In this document: piece after piece, positions 1-6,045 of the stretch | How positions within the stretch are numbered: position 1 is the stretch's first letter | How the letters are laid out: each line of letters begins with the position of its first letter | Assembly (NCBI GenBank): GCA_002862965.1 | Contig: PKCW01000258.1 | Location: 1-6,496 of the forward strand | Length of the DNA: 6,496 nucleotides | Direction of reading: 5' to 3' | DNA from: Pseudomonadota bacterium | Lineage (GTDB): Bacteria > Pseudomonadota > Gammaproteobacteria > UBA5335 | The notes under the pieces: generated by a model | What the model saw: the letters and a program-made list of their open reading frames with translations, nothing else | What the model was told of the DNA's origin: nothing | The model's database searches: none | Made by a program: the position numbers and the translations under genes

Positions 1-185
1 CCGACGACCGGCAAGCCACTCATCACGACCATCGTATTGGCCATCATCGTCATCATGGGGTCCGTGACACCGGCGCCGCTTGACGCGGCCAGTTCGGTAT
101 CCGTCATGGGTTGGGCGGCGAAGCTGGCCGGGACGGCGCAGGCGACCGTGAGGCCGACGATCAGGGTGCGGATGGCTTTGCGCAT
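1..185 (-). CDS. Small secreted protein, N-terminal part (runs off the window)
   Basis: This frame opens with ATG at 185 and is still open at base 1, so only 61 residues are seen. A good ribosome site, AAGGAG (plus-strand ctcctt, 193-198), lies 7 bases before the ATG. Residues 1-23 form a classical Sec signal peptide: basic start MRKAIR, hydrophobic LIVGLTVACAV, and a cleavage motif ending SFA before AQ. The mature part begins with MTDTELAASSGAG (residues 27-39) and then becomes methionine-rich (MMTMMANTMVVM). A Met-x-Asp/Glu-Leu-x-x-x-Ser/Gly-Gly-like stretch just after the signal peptide recurs in several gammaproteobacterial exported proteins of unknown role; I recall the pattern but cannot name the family. 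The frame was not in the supplied ORF list because its stop is outside the window. The signal peptide and start are seen directly; function is unknown. Confidence 0.7.
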   Translation of the reverse strand, partial: MRKAIRTLIVGLTVACAVPASFAAQPMTDTELAASSGAGVTDPMMTMMANTMVVMSGLPVV

Positions 186-220
186 GAGGATGCTCCTTTT
201 GGGTCCATGCCGATGGGGTT

Positions 221-238
221 CGGCCGGCTGGGCCGGCG
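221..238. other. GC-rich hairpin between LysR gene and secreted-protein gene
   Basis: Two copies of GCCGGC (223-228 and 232-237) are separated by 3 bases. Each is self-complementary, so they can pair into a short stem. No T-run follows on either strand, so a standard intrinsic terminator is not supported. It would lie in the 5' leader of the secreted-protein mRNA if the promoter candidate at 245-250 is used. Confidence 0.25.
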
Positions 239-244
239 AAAGGC

Positions 245-250
245 ATTCTA
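245..250 (-). promoter_or_regulatory. Weak -10 candidate for the secreted-protein gene
   Basis: On the minus strand this reads TAGAAT, five of six matches to the sigma-70 -10 box. No recognisable -35 box lies 16-18 bases upstream. Transcription would start near 238, leaving a leader of about 50 bases before the ATG at 185. The gene is 99 bases downstream of the LysR stop, so it could instead be read through from there. Confidence 0.22.
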
Positions 251-284
251 TCGGCGGCAGGCCGGCTTTCCGGGCGCTGCGACC

Positions 285-1181
285 TTATGCCGCAGGCGGC
301 AAGGGCGTGGCTGCCGGGGGCGCGCGCAGCAGCTCGCAGAACGCGGCCATCGCGCGTGAGGGGTTGCGGTCGCGATGGCGGACGAGCCCGAGCTGGCGGC
401 GCAACGCGAGTCCCGCGACCGGCATGGCGACGAGGTCCGGCCCTGCCAGCGTGGCCGGCAGCAGGCTCCAGCCCAGCCCCACCGCGACCATCATGCGGAT
501 GGTTTCCATGTAGTTGGTCTGCAGGCCCGATGGCAGCGTGAGGCCATGGCGCGCAAAGGCCTGCGCGATCAGGGTGTGGGTATAGGTACCGGTTTCGGGC
601 AGGATGGCGGGGTACCGGGCGAGGTCCGCAGGGCTCGCGTCGACCAGATCGGCGAGGGGATGATCGGGCGCGACCATCACCAGCAGGGGATCGTCCCAGA
701 GCGGCTCGGTCTCGAGCTGCGGCGCCGGTTCCAGCGGCAGCGTCACGACGCCCAGGTCGAGCATGCCGGCGGCGACGGCAGCGCAGACCTCCTCGGAATC
801 CATGAAGCGGATGGCCAGTTCGACTGCGGGATAGGTTCGGGCGAACGCGCGCAGGAAGGGCGGCAGGCGGCGCAGGCCGATGTGGTGGCTGGTCCCGAGG
901 GCGAGCGGGCCCGACACCGGCCCCGACAGATCGGCCACCGCCCGCCGGCAGGCCGCGACGCCGTCCAGGATCTCCCGGGCCAGCGGCAGCAGGGCGCGCC
1001 CGGCCTCGGTCAGCATCACCCCGCGACCGATGCGGTCGAACACGGGCGCGCCCAGATCGGCTTCGAGCGCCGCGATGCGCTTGCTGATGGCGGGTTGGGT
1101 CAGATGCAGTCGGTCCGCCGCGCGCGAGAACGAGCCTTCGGTGGCGACGGAGACGAAAGCGGCCAGCAGATTCACGTCCAT
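285..1181 (-). CDS. LysR-family transcriptional regulator, divergent from leuC
   Basis: A complete 298-residue protein, the usual size for LysR-type regulators. Residues 3-62 are the winged helix-turn-helix: FSRAADRLHLTQPAISKRI gives the recognition region, followed by LEADLGAPVFDR and LTEAGRALL. A linker helix leads to the periplasmic-binding-like effector domain (about 90-290) starting GTSHHIGLRRLPPFLRAF. The C-terminal end is Ala/Pro-rich and probably disordered. The ATG at 1181 is preceded by AGGA (plus-strand tcct, 1190-1193) at 8 bases. A LysR gene divergent from leuC is the arrangement in Pseudomonas. By that position it probably controls leuCDB in response to a leucine-pathway metabolite such as isopropylmalate, and may repress itself. 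The family is certain; target and effector are inferred. Confidence 0.93.
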   Translation of the reverse strand: MDVNLLAAFVSVATEGSFSRAADRLHLTQPAISKRIAALEADLGAPVFDRIGRGVMLTEAGRALLPLAREILDGVAACRRAVADLSGPVSGPLALGTSHHIGLRRLPPFLRAFARTYPAVELAIRFMDSEEVCAAVAAGMLDLGVVTLPLEPAPQLETEPLWDDPLLVMVAPDHPLADLVDASPADLARYPAILPETGTYTHTLIAQAFARHGLTLPSGLQTNYMETIRMMVAVGLGWSLLPATLAGPDLVAMPVAGLALRRQLGLVRHRDRNPSRAMAAFCELLRAPPAATPLPPAA

Positions 1182-1220
1182 TCATGAAATCCTGGAATGC
1201 AATGCATGAGAAACATGAAT
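1180..1220. promoter_or_regulatory. Probable LysR operator region with CATGA repeats
   Basis: The outer arms ATTCATG (1180-1186) and CATGAAT (1214-1220) form a perfect 7-bp inverted repeat. CATGA occurs three times, at 1183, 1205 and 1214; the first two are 22 bases apart, about two helical turns. Inside lies ATG-N9-CAT (1202-1216), which fits the T-N11-A pattern of LysR boxes, and TTC-N11-GAA (1181-1197). The region sits immediately upstream of the leuC promoter candidate and inside the 5' leader of the regulator gene, which is where an activator/autorepressor would bind. The repeats are seen; the role is inferred. Confidence 0.5.
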
Positions 1221-1250
1221 TGGAATTATAGCGAGCGGGTTGATTAAAAT
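1220..1250 (+). promoter_or_regulatory. Candidate promoter of the leuCDB-asd operon
   Basis: TTGGAA (1220-1225) could be the -35 and TAAAAT (1245-1250) the -10, with a long 19-base spacer. A non-ideal promoter of this kind is typical of activator-dependent genes. Transcription would start near 1257 and leave about 23 bases of leader, too short for a leucine attenuator peptide. The leuC ribosome site GGGAGG (1268-1273) follows. Confidence 0.35.
1225..1230 (-). promoter_or_regulatory. -10 box of the LysR gene
   Basis: The minus strand reads TATAAT, a perfect -10. No good -35 is present. The predicted start near 1218 gives a leader of about 37 bases that contains the CATGA repeats, so a protein bound there would block this promoter. 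The box shares base 1225 with the leuC -35 candidate, so the two polymerases probably compete. Confidence 0.45.
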
Positions 1251-1279
1251 CGTCCCCACGCAATCACGGGAGGCTGCGC

Positions 1280-2686
1280 ATGGCAGGCAAAACGCTTTTC
1301 CAAAAGATCTGGGACGCCCACGTGGTGGATGTGGACGAGAGCGGCACGGCGCTGCTCTACATCGACCGCCAACTGGTGCATGAAGTGACCTCGCCGCAGG
1401 CCTTCGACGGACTGCGTCTGGCGGGCCGTAAGCCGTGGCGCGTGAGCGCCAATCTGGCGGTGCCGGATCACAACGTGCCGACGCGCGGCCGCGCCGGCGG
1501 CATCGCCGATCCCATCTCCCGCGCCCAGGTAGAGGCACTGGACCGCAACTGCCAGGAGTTCGGCATCCCCGAGCTTGCCATGATGGATCACCGCCAGGGC
1601 ATCGTGCATGTGATCGGACCCGAGCAGGGCTTCACGCTGCCGGGCACGACCATCGTCTGCGGCGATTCCCACACCGCCACCCACGGCGCCTTCGGGGCGC
1701 TGGCCTTCGGCATCGGCACCAGCGAAGTCGAGCACGTGCTCGCCACCCAGACGCTGCTGCAGAAGCCTTCGCGCACCATGCTGATTCGTGTCGACGGCGC
1801 GGTGGCGGCGGGCGTGACCGCCAAGGACATCGTGCTGGCCATCATCGGCAAGATCGGCACCGCCGGCGGCACCGGCTACACCATCGAATTCGGCGGCGAG
1901 GCCATCCGCGCCCTGTCGATGGAAGGACGCATGACCGTGTGCAACATGGCCATCGAGGCGGGTGCCCGTGCCGGCCTGATCGCGGCCGATGAAAAGACCA
2001 TCGCCTACGTCAAGGACCGCCCGCAATCGCCCCGGGGCGCGCTCTGGGAACAGGCGGTCGCGGTCTGGCAGGACCTGCACTCCGACGCCGACGCCCGGTT
2101 CGATACGGTCGTGGAACTCGATGCCGCAGCCATCGAGCCGCAGGTCACCTGGGGCACCTCGCCCGAGATGGTGGTGCCGGTCGGTAGCGCAGTGCCCGAT
2201 CCCGCCCGCGAGGACAATGCCGTCAAAGCCGAAGGCATGCGTCGGGCACTGGCTTACATGGGCCTCGAGGCGGGAACGCCCATCGAGTCGATCGCGCTGG
2301 ACAAGGTCTTCATCGGCTCCTGCACCAACTCGCGCATCGAGGATCTGCGCGCTGCGGCGGCGGTGGTCAAGGGACGCCAGGTTTCCAGCCGTCTGAAACT
2401 GGCGCTGGTGGTGCCGGGCTCGGGTCTGGTCAAGGCGCAGGCCGAGGCCGAGGGGCTCGACCGCATCTTTACCGAGGCCGGGTTCGAATGGCGCGAACCG
2501 GGCTGCTCCATGTGTCTGGCGATGAACGCCGACCGCCTGGAGCCCGGCGAACGCTGCGCCTCGACCAGCAACCGCAATTTCGAGGGCCGGCAGGGGCAGG
2601 GCGGGCGCACGCACCTGGTCAGCCCGGCCATGGCCGCGGCGGCTGCCATCGCCGGCCATTTCGTCGACATCCGCCGCTTCGGCTGA
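1280..2686 (+). CDS. leuC: 3-isopropylmalate dehydratase, large subunit
   Basis: LeuC is the catalytic subunit of isopropylmalate isomerase, which converts 2-isopropylmalate to 3-isopropylmalate through a 4Fe-4S cluster in the cytosol. The 468-residue product has the family's usual length (about 466 in E. coli). Cluster cysteines are visible at 348 (IGSCTNSR), 409 and 412 (GCSMC). Other signatures are VPDHNVPT (61-68), [20 protein letters not shown] (127-146), [14 protein letters not shown] (193-206), MAIEAGAR (223-230) and [13 protein letters not shown] (427-439). The ATG at 1280 follows GGGAGG at 6 bases and gives the standard [16 protein letters not shown] start. It is the first gene of the operon, 12 bases before leuD; the two subunits form a heterodimer. 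All key residues are present and nothing is unusual. Confidence 0.98.
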   Translation: MAGKTLFQKIWDAHVVDVDESGTALLYIDRQLVHEVTSPQAFDGLRLAGRKPWRVSANLAVPDHNVPTRGRAGGIADPISRAQVEALDRNCQEFGIPELAMMDHRQGIVHVIGPEQGFTLPGTTIVCGDSHTATHGAFGALAFGIGTSEVEHVLATQTLLQKPSRTMLIRVDGAVAAGVTAKDIVLAIIGKIGTAGGTGYTIEFGGEAIRALSMEGRMTVCNMAIEAGARAGLIAADEKTIAYVKDRPQSPRGALWEQAVAVWQDLHSDADARFDTVVELDAAAIEPQVTWGTSPEMVVPVGSAVPDPAREDNAVKAEGMRRALAYMGLEAGTPIESIALDKVFIGSCTNSRIEDLRAAAAVVKGRQVSSRLKLALVVPGSGLVKAQAEAEGLDRIFTEAGFEWREPGCSMCLAMNADRLEPGERCASTSNRNFEGRQGQGGRTHLVSPAMAAAAAIAGHFVDIRRFG

Positions 2687-2691
2687 GGGAG
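2685..2691 (+). promoter_or_regulatory. Ribosome binding site that fixes the leuD start
   Basis: GAGGGAG overlaps the leuC stop codon and lies 7 bases before the ATG at 2699. An in-frame TTG at 2693 would be only 1 base away, so the ATG is the likely start. The overlap suggests coupled translation of leuC and leuD. Confidence 0.7.
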
Positions 2692-2698
2692 TTTGAAC

Positions 2699-3340
2699 AT
2701 GCAGGCATTCACCACCCTGAACGGCTTGGTGGCCCCGCTCGACCGGGCCAACGTCGACACCGACGCCATCATCCCCAAGCAGTTCCTGAAATCCATCCAC
2801 CGCACCGGCTTCGGCCCCAACCTCTTCGACGACTGGCGGTATCTGGATCAAGGCGGGCTGGACGTCGACAACGCCACGCGCCGCGTCAACCCGGACTTCA
2901 TTCTGAACCAGCCCCGCTACCAGGGCGCCGAGATCCTTCTGGCGCGGGAGAATTTCGGCTGCGGGTCCTCGCGCGAGCACGCGGTCTGGGCGCTCAGCGA
3001 TGCCGGTTTCCGCGTGGTGCTGGCGCCCAGCTTCGCCGATATCTTCTTCAACAACTGCTTCAAGAACGGTGTGCTGCCCATCGTGCTGCCGGGCGCCGTC
3101 ATGGACCGGCTGTTCCAGGAAGCGCAGGCCACGCCCGGGTACCGCCTCAACGTGGATCTCGAGGCGCAGATGCTCACGACGCCGGCCGGGGAGCAGATCG
3201 CCTTCACCGTCGATCCCTTCCGCCGTCACTGCCTGCTCAATGGGCTGGACGACATCGGCCTGACGTTGCAGCGCGCCGACCGCATCCGTGCCTACGAGGC
3301 CCGGCGCCGCGCCGAGGCCGCCTGGCTCTTCGCCGACTGA
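2699..3340 (+). CDS. leuD: 3-isopropylmalate dehydratase, small subunit
   Basis: LeuD is the small, swivelling subunit that pairs with LeuC and shapes substrate recognition. The product has 213 residues, close to the 201-215 of proteobacterial LeuD. It begins with the family pattern [20 protein letters not shown], then [13 protein letters not shown] (21-33) and [12 protein letters not shown] (37-48). The hallmark [15 protein letters not shown] (85-99) binds the substrate carboxylate. [17 protein letters not shown] (112-128) and [19 protein letters not shown] (171-189) complete the fold. I chose the ATG at 2699 over an upstream in-frame TTG at 2693 because of ribosome-site spacing. It sits 12 bases after leuC and 18 bases before leuB. 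No anomaly is seen. Confidence 0.97.
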   Translation: MQAFTTLNGLVAPLDRANVDTDAIIPKQFLKSIHRTGFGPNLFDDWRYLDQGGLDVDNATRRVNPDFILNQPRYQGAEILLARENFGCGSSREHAVWALSDAGFRVVLAPSFADIFFNNCFKNGVLPIVLPGAVMDRLFQEAQATPGYRLNVDLEAQMLTTPAGEQIAFTVDPFRRHCLLNGLDDIGLTLQRADRIRAYEARRRAEAAWLFAD

Positions 3341-3358
3341 CACAAGGATCATCCATTC

Positions 3359-4432
3359 ATGAGCAAGCACATACTGGTGTTGCCGGGCGACGGCATCGGC
3401 CCGGAAATCGTCGCCGAGGCGCTGAAGGTGCTGGACGCGCTGCGGCGCGACCACGGGCTGGCGCTCGATTGGGAAGAGGGGCTGCTCGGTGGTTGCGCGG
3501 TGGACGCGACCGGCGAGCCCTATCCCGCGTCGACGCGGGAACAAGCACGTGCCGCCGATGCCGTGCTGCTGGGCGCGGTGGGCGGACCGCGCTACGATGC
3601 CTTGCCGCGCCATCAGCGCCCCGAGCGCGGACTGCTGGCCATCCGCAAGGACCTGAACCTGTTCGCGAATCTGCGCCCCGCGGTGGTGTTCCCGCAGCTC
3701 GCCGGCGCCTCCAGCCTGAAGCCCGAGATCGTCGCCGGGCTGGACATCCTCATCGTGCGCGAGCTCACCGGGGATGTGTACTTCGGCGAACCGCGCGGCA
3801 TCGAGACCCGGAACGGCGAGCGCGTCGGCATCAACACCATGATCTACAGCGAGGCGGAGATCGGGCGCATCGCGCACGTGGCGTTCAAGGCGGCGCAGCG
3901 GCGCGGTGGCCGGCTGTGTTCGGTCGACAAGATGAATGTGCTCGAAAGCACCCAGCTCTGGCGCGACGTGGTCTGCGAGGTGGCGGCCGAGTACCCCGAT
4001 GTGACCCTGAGCCACATGCTGGTGGACAATGCGGCCATGCAACTGGTGCGCAATCCCAAGCAGTTCGACGTGATGGTGACCGGCAACCTGTTCGGCGACA
4101 TCCTCTCCGATGAGGCCTCCATGCTCACCGGTTCCATCGGCATGCTGCCCTCGGCGTCCCTGGATGCGAGTGGCAAGGGGCTCTACGAGCCGATCCACGG
4201 CTCGGCGCCCGATATCACCGGCCGCGGCGTGGCCAATCCCCTGGCGACGATCCTGTCGGTGGGCATGATGCTGCGCTACAGCCTGGGCGCGCCCGTGCTG
4301 GCCGACCGGGTCGAGCGTGCCGTGGCGCGCGTGCTGGATCAAGGTCTGCGCACGGCGGACATCGCCCAGGCGGGCGAGGCCACGGTCGGCACCGTTGCCA
4401 TGGGCGATGCCGTGGTCGCGGCGCTGGGCTGA
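3359..4432 (+). CDS. leuB: 3-isopropylmalate dehydrogenase
   Basis: LeuB oxidises and decarboxylates 3-isopropylmalate to 2-oxoisocaproate using NAD+ and a divalent metal; it is a cytosolic homodimer. The product has 357 residues, the usual size. The N-terminus [20 protein letters not shown] is typical. By comparison with the family, substrate-binding arginines are R96, R106 and R134, the catalytic pair is Y141 ([10 protein letters not shown]) and K191 (SVDKMNVLE), and the metal-binding aspartates are D223, D247 and D251 ([12 protein letters not shown]). The nucleotide site [13 protein letters not shown] (274-286) is of the NAD-preferring isopropylmalate type. AAGGA (3344-3348) precedes the ATG by 10 bases. 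It is third in the operon after leuD. Pseudomonas has an extra gene between leuD and leuB (my recollection), absent here. Confidence 0.98.
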   Translation: MSKHILVLPGDGIGPEIVAEALKVLDALRRDHGLALDWEEGLLGGCAVDATGEPYPASTREQARAADAVLLGAVGGPRYDALPRHQRPERGLLAIRKDLNLFANLRPAVVFPQLAGASSLKPEIVAGLDILIVRELTGDVYFGEPRGIETRNGERVGINTMIYSEAEIGRIAHVAFKAAQRRGGRLCSVDKMNVLESTQLWRDVVCEVAAEYPDVTLSHMLVDNAAMQLVRNPKQFDVMVTGNLFGDILSDEASMLTGSIGMLPSASLDASGKGLYEPIHGSAPDITGRGVANPLATILSVGMMLRYSLGAPVLADRVERAVARVLDQGLRTADIAQAGEATVGTVAMGDAVVAALG

Positions 4433-4477
4433 AAGTCGGTGGCTGCGCGGCGGCGTGTTGGAGCTGGACGAGTCAAA

Positions 4478-4482
4478 GGGAG
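4478..4482 (+). promoter_or_regulatory. Ribosome binding site of asd
   Basis: GGGAG lies 9 bases before ATG 4492 and 6 before the in-frame GTG at 4489. Either start is workable; GTG would add one residue and align exactly with the E. coli N-terminus. The 59-base leuB-asd spacer (4433-4491) has no convincing promoter or terminator, so asd is probably co-transcribed with leuCDB. Confidence 0.55.
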
Positions 4483-4491
4483 AGATGAGTG

Positions 4492-5601
4492 ATGCGCGTG
4501 GGTTTCGTCGGCTGGCGGGGCATGGTGGGTTCGGTGCTCATGGAGCGCATGCGCGCCGAAGGGGATTTTCAGCGGATCGCCGCGCCGGTGTTTTTCTCGA
4601 CCTCCCAGACGGGCGCAGCGGCGCCGGACATCGGCCGGCCGCTGCCGCCTTTGCGCGATGCCCATGACCTCGGCGCGCTGGGCGAAATGGACGTCATCGT
4701 CAGCTGCCAGGGCGGCGACTACACCAAGGCCGTGCATGGCGGTCTGCGCGCGGCCGGCTGGCGCGGCTACTGGATCGATGCGGCATCGGCGCTGCGCATG
4801 GACGCGGGGGCGGTCATCGTCCTCGATCCGGTCAACCGGCCGGTGATCGATGCGGCGCTCGCGGCCGGCGTGAAGGATTACATCGGCGGCAACTGCACGG
4901 TCAGCCTGATGCTGATGGCCTTGGGCGGGCTGTTCGCCGCCGATGCGGTGGAGTGGGTCAGCTCCATGACCTACCAGGCGGCCTCGGGCGCGGGCGCGCA
5001 GCACATGCGCGAACTGCTGGCCCAGATGGGCGCGCTGCACGATGCGGTCGCCCCCGAACTGGCCGATCCGGCCTCCGGCATTCTCGAGATCGACCGGCGG
5101 GTCGCCCAGGCGTTGCAGAGCGAGGCGTTTCCGAGCCGGCAGTTCGGTGTGCCGCTTGCCGGCAGTCTCATTCCGTGGATCGACGTGGCGCTGGAGAACG
5201 GCCAGAGCCGCGAGGAATGGAAAGGTCAGGCCGAGACCAACAAGATCCTCGGCCGGGTCGATCGGCCGGTACCGATCGACGGGCTCTGCGTGCGCATCGG
5301 CGCCATGCGCTGCCACAGCCAGGCGCTGACCCTCAAGCTGCGCGGCGATCTTGCGCTGGCCGAAGTCGAGGAGATGATCGCCGGCGCCAACGATTGGGTG
5401 CGCGTGGTGCCGAACGCACGCGAGCGCACGATGCGGGAACTGACCCCGGCCGCGGTCACCGGGCGGCTCGAGATTCCGGTCGGGCGGCTGCGCAAGCTCG
5501 AAGGCCTCGGGCTCGCCGATGAGATCGGCCCGGGACAATGGACAATCTCGGACAAGGCCGAGGCCACGTTGCGCGAGCTTATGCATGCGCAGAACGCGTA
5601 A
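4492..5601 (+). CDS. asd: Aspartate-semialdehyde dehydrogenase with a foreign C-terminus
   Basis: Asd reduces aspartyl phosphate to aspartate semialdehyde with NADPH, feeding diaminopimelate/lysine, threonine and methionine synthesis. The start [18 protein letters not shown] is the nucleotide-binding motif of the gammaproteobacterial class. Visible active-site residues are nucleophile C135 (GGNCTVSLM), Q162 (YQAASGAGA), E241 and K244 ([13 protein letters not shown]), R268 and H275 ([12 protein letters not shown]). The match holds through [19 protein letters not shown] (residue 336). Known relatives then read roughly MGxEYLSAFTVGDQLLWGAAEPLRRML, which packs on the cofactor domain. Here residues 337-369 are unrelated, although total length (369) is normal by chance. 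The lost segment includes a cofactor-contacting glutamine known in E. coli Asd, so this copy is probably impaired or inactive. Identity is certain; functionality is doubtful. A pseudogene call would be reasonable. Confidence 0.92.
   Translation: MRVGFVGWRGMVGSVLMERMRAEGDFQRIAAPVFFSTSQTGAAAPDIGRPLPPLRDAHDLGALGEMDVIVSCQGGDYTKAVHGGLRAAGWRGYWIDAASALRMDAGAVIVLDPVNRPVIDAALAAGVKDYIGGNCTVSLMLMALGGLFAADAVEWVSSMTYQAASGAGAQHMRELLAQMGALHDAVAPELADPASGILEIDRRVAQALQSEAFPSRQFGVPLAGSLIPWIDVALENGQSREEWKGQAETNKILGRVDRPVPIDGLCVRIGAMRCHSQALTLKLRGDLALAEVEEMIAGANDWVRVVPNARERTMRELTPAAVTGRLEIPVGRLRKLEGLGLADEIGPGQWTISDKAEATLRELMHAQNA
5257..5280. repeat. Inverted repeat inside asd
   Basis: GTCGATCGG (5257-5265) and CCGATCGAC (5272-5280) are perfect 9-bp arms around a 6-base centre. 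The stretch encodes the conserved [13 protein letters not shown] part of Asd. It is probably a by-product of coding and GC bias, with no evident regulatory role. Confidence 0.4.
5491..5580 (+). pseudogene. Possible relaxase (DUF3363-type) fragment fused to asd
   Basis: In the asd frame, the end reads [15 protein letters not shown], then [15 protein letters not shown], followed by MHAQNA and a TAA at 5599. From memory, relaxases of the DUF3363 type found on plasmids and integrative elements carry a stretch close to RLRKLExLGLAxExGPGxW...AExTLRxLGERGDII. The first 30 residues fit this well, and the fit stops before the GERGDII part. The relaxase pattern and the Asd pattern share RLRKL, a natural point for microhomology joining. 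Third-position GC is high (26 of 33 codons from 5500 to the last sense codon). The competing reading is that the region is simply the reverse strand of the MarR-like gene. A family search would decide; I favour the relaxase reading slightly. Confidence 0.4.
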
Positions 5602-5916
5602 TAGCTCGCCCTGCATGAGGTCCGACCATGCCGTGTCCGAGAGTGCAAAGTAGGTCTCTCGGCTCGCATGAACGGGGACCTTTCGCAGCATCTTGAGCTG
5701 GAGCAGCAGCCGGGTTCCGGTGGAGATGCTGGCGCGTGACACATGAAGCGCATCTGCAAGCTCTTTCGAGGATTGGTGGGGGGGCTCGCACACCAGTAGC
5801 CGCCCAAGAATTCGGCCTGCCGTGCGGTTGAGGCCGCTCTGCTCGAGAATCAACGCTACTTCCTCGACAAACGCCGGAAGCTGGCTCGATCTGGCAGGGG
5901 TGGGCGTGTCGTTCAT
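5500..5916 (-). pseudogene. GbsR/MarR-family (MmpR5-like) regulator lacking its 3' end
   Basis: From ATG 5916 the frame reads FVEEVALILEQSGLNRTAGRILGRLLVC (16-43), then the winged helix-turn-helix QSSKELADALHVSRASISTGT (48-68) and wing RETYFALSD (86-94). This order matches the MarR-like group that includes mycobacterial MmpR5, a repressor of efflux genes. A gapless match may continue through [13 protein letters not shown] (114-126) to about F139 (5500). No stop codon follows: the frame stays open in antisense to asd and leuB to about 4339, which is not credible protein. Family members are about 160-170 residues, so roughly the last 25 or more are missing. The DNA-binding part is intact and might still be made as a fused or unstable product. 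No good ribosome site is seen; the start is supported by an in-frame TAA just upstream. Third-position GC is 28 of 40 codons, against 34 of 40 at the start of asd. Confidence 0.7.
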
Positions 5917-5933
5917 GCCTGAGCATTAACATC

Positions 5934-5951
5934 TTTCAGTTATGACTGAAA
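5934..5951. promoter_or_regulatory. 18-bp palindromic operator between regulator and lipoprotein gene
   Basis: TTTCAGTTATGACTGAAA has perfect 7-bp arms (TTTCAGT / ACTGAAA) around TATG. It begins 18 bases before the regulator's ATG. On the minus strand it overlaps a weak promoter candidate: -35 TTTTCA, 16-base spacer, -10 GTTAAT, which would give a nearly leaderless mRNA. The size and position suit a MarR-type dimer repressing its own gene and perhaps the divergent lipoprotein gene. No clear plus-strand promoter was found in 5917-6045; that gap also contains a run of eight G (5956-5963). Confidence 0.6.
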
Positions 5952-6045
5952 ACAAGGGGGGGGTTGGCCCTCGCCACAGGCGCGGCTCGGGCCATGACTG
6001 CTTCGCTGGACAGGCAGGTGTGTGCTCGGGTAGCGTGGATGGGTG

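Noticed and set aside
375..1187. Open frame of 270 codons on the plus strand opposite the LysR gene
   Set aside because: The LysR protein on the other strand matches its family end to end; this frame is Gln/Arg/Gly-rich with no recognisable domain.
2488..4113. Open frame of 541 codons on the plus strand overlapping leuC, leuD and leuB
   Set aside because: It is an Arg/Pro/Gly-rich alternative frame of strongly supported leu genes.
1244..4342. Open frame of 1032 codons on the minus strand opposite leuC, leuD and leuB
   Set aside because: It is the antisense shadow of three well-matched genes in GC-rich DNA; its translation is low-complexity, His/Gly/Ala/Arg-rich and matches no family I know.
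5602..5640. Possible terminator after asd
   Set aside because: Only very short or wobble-paired stems are present and no T-run follows.
5956..5963. Run of eight G as a possible phase-variation tract
   Set aside because: It lies between genes without a clear plus-strand promoter around it, so there is no evidence that length changes would matter.
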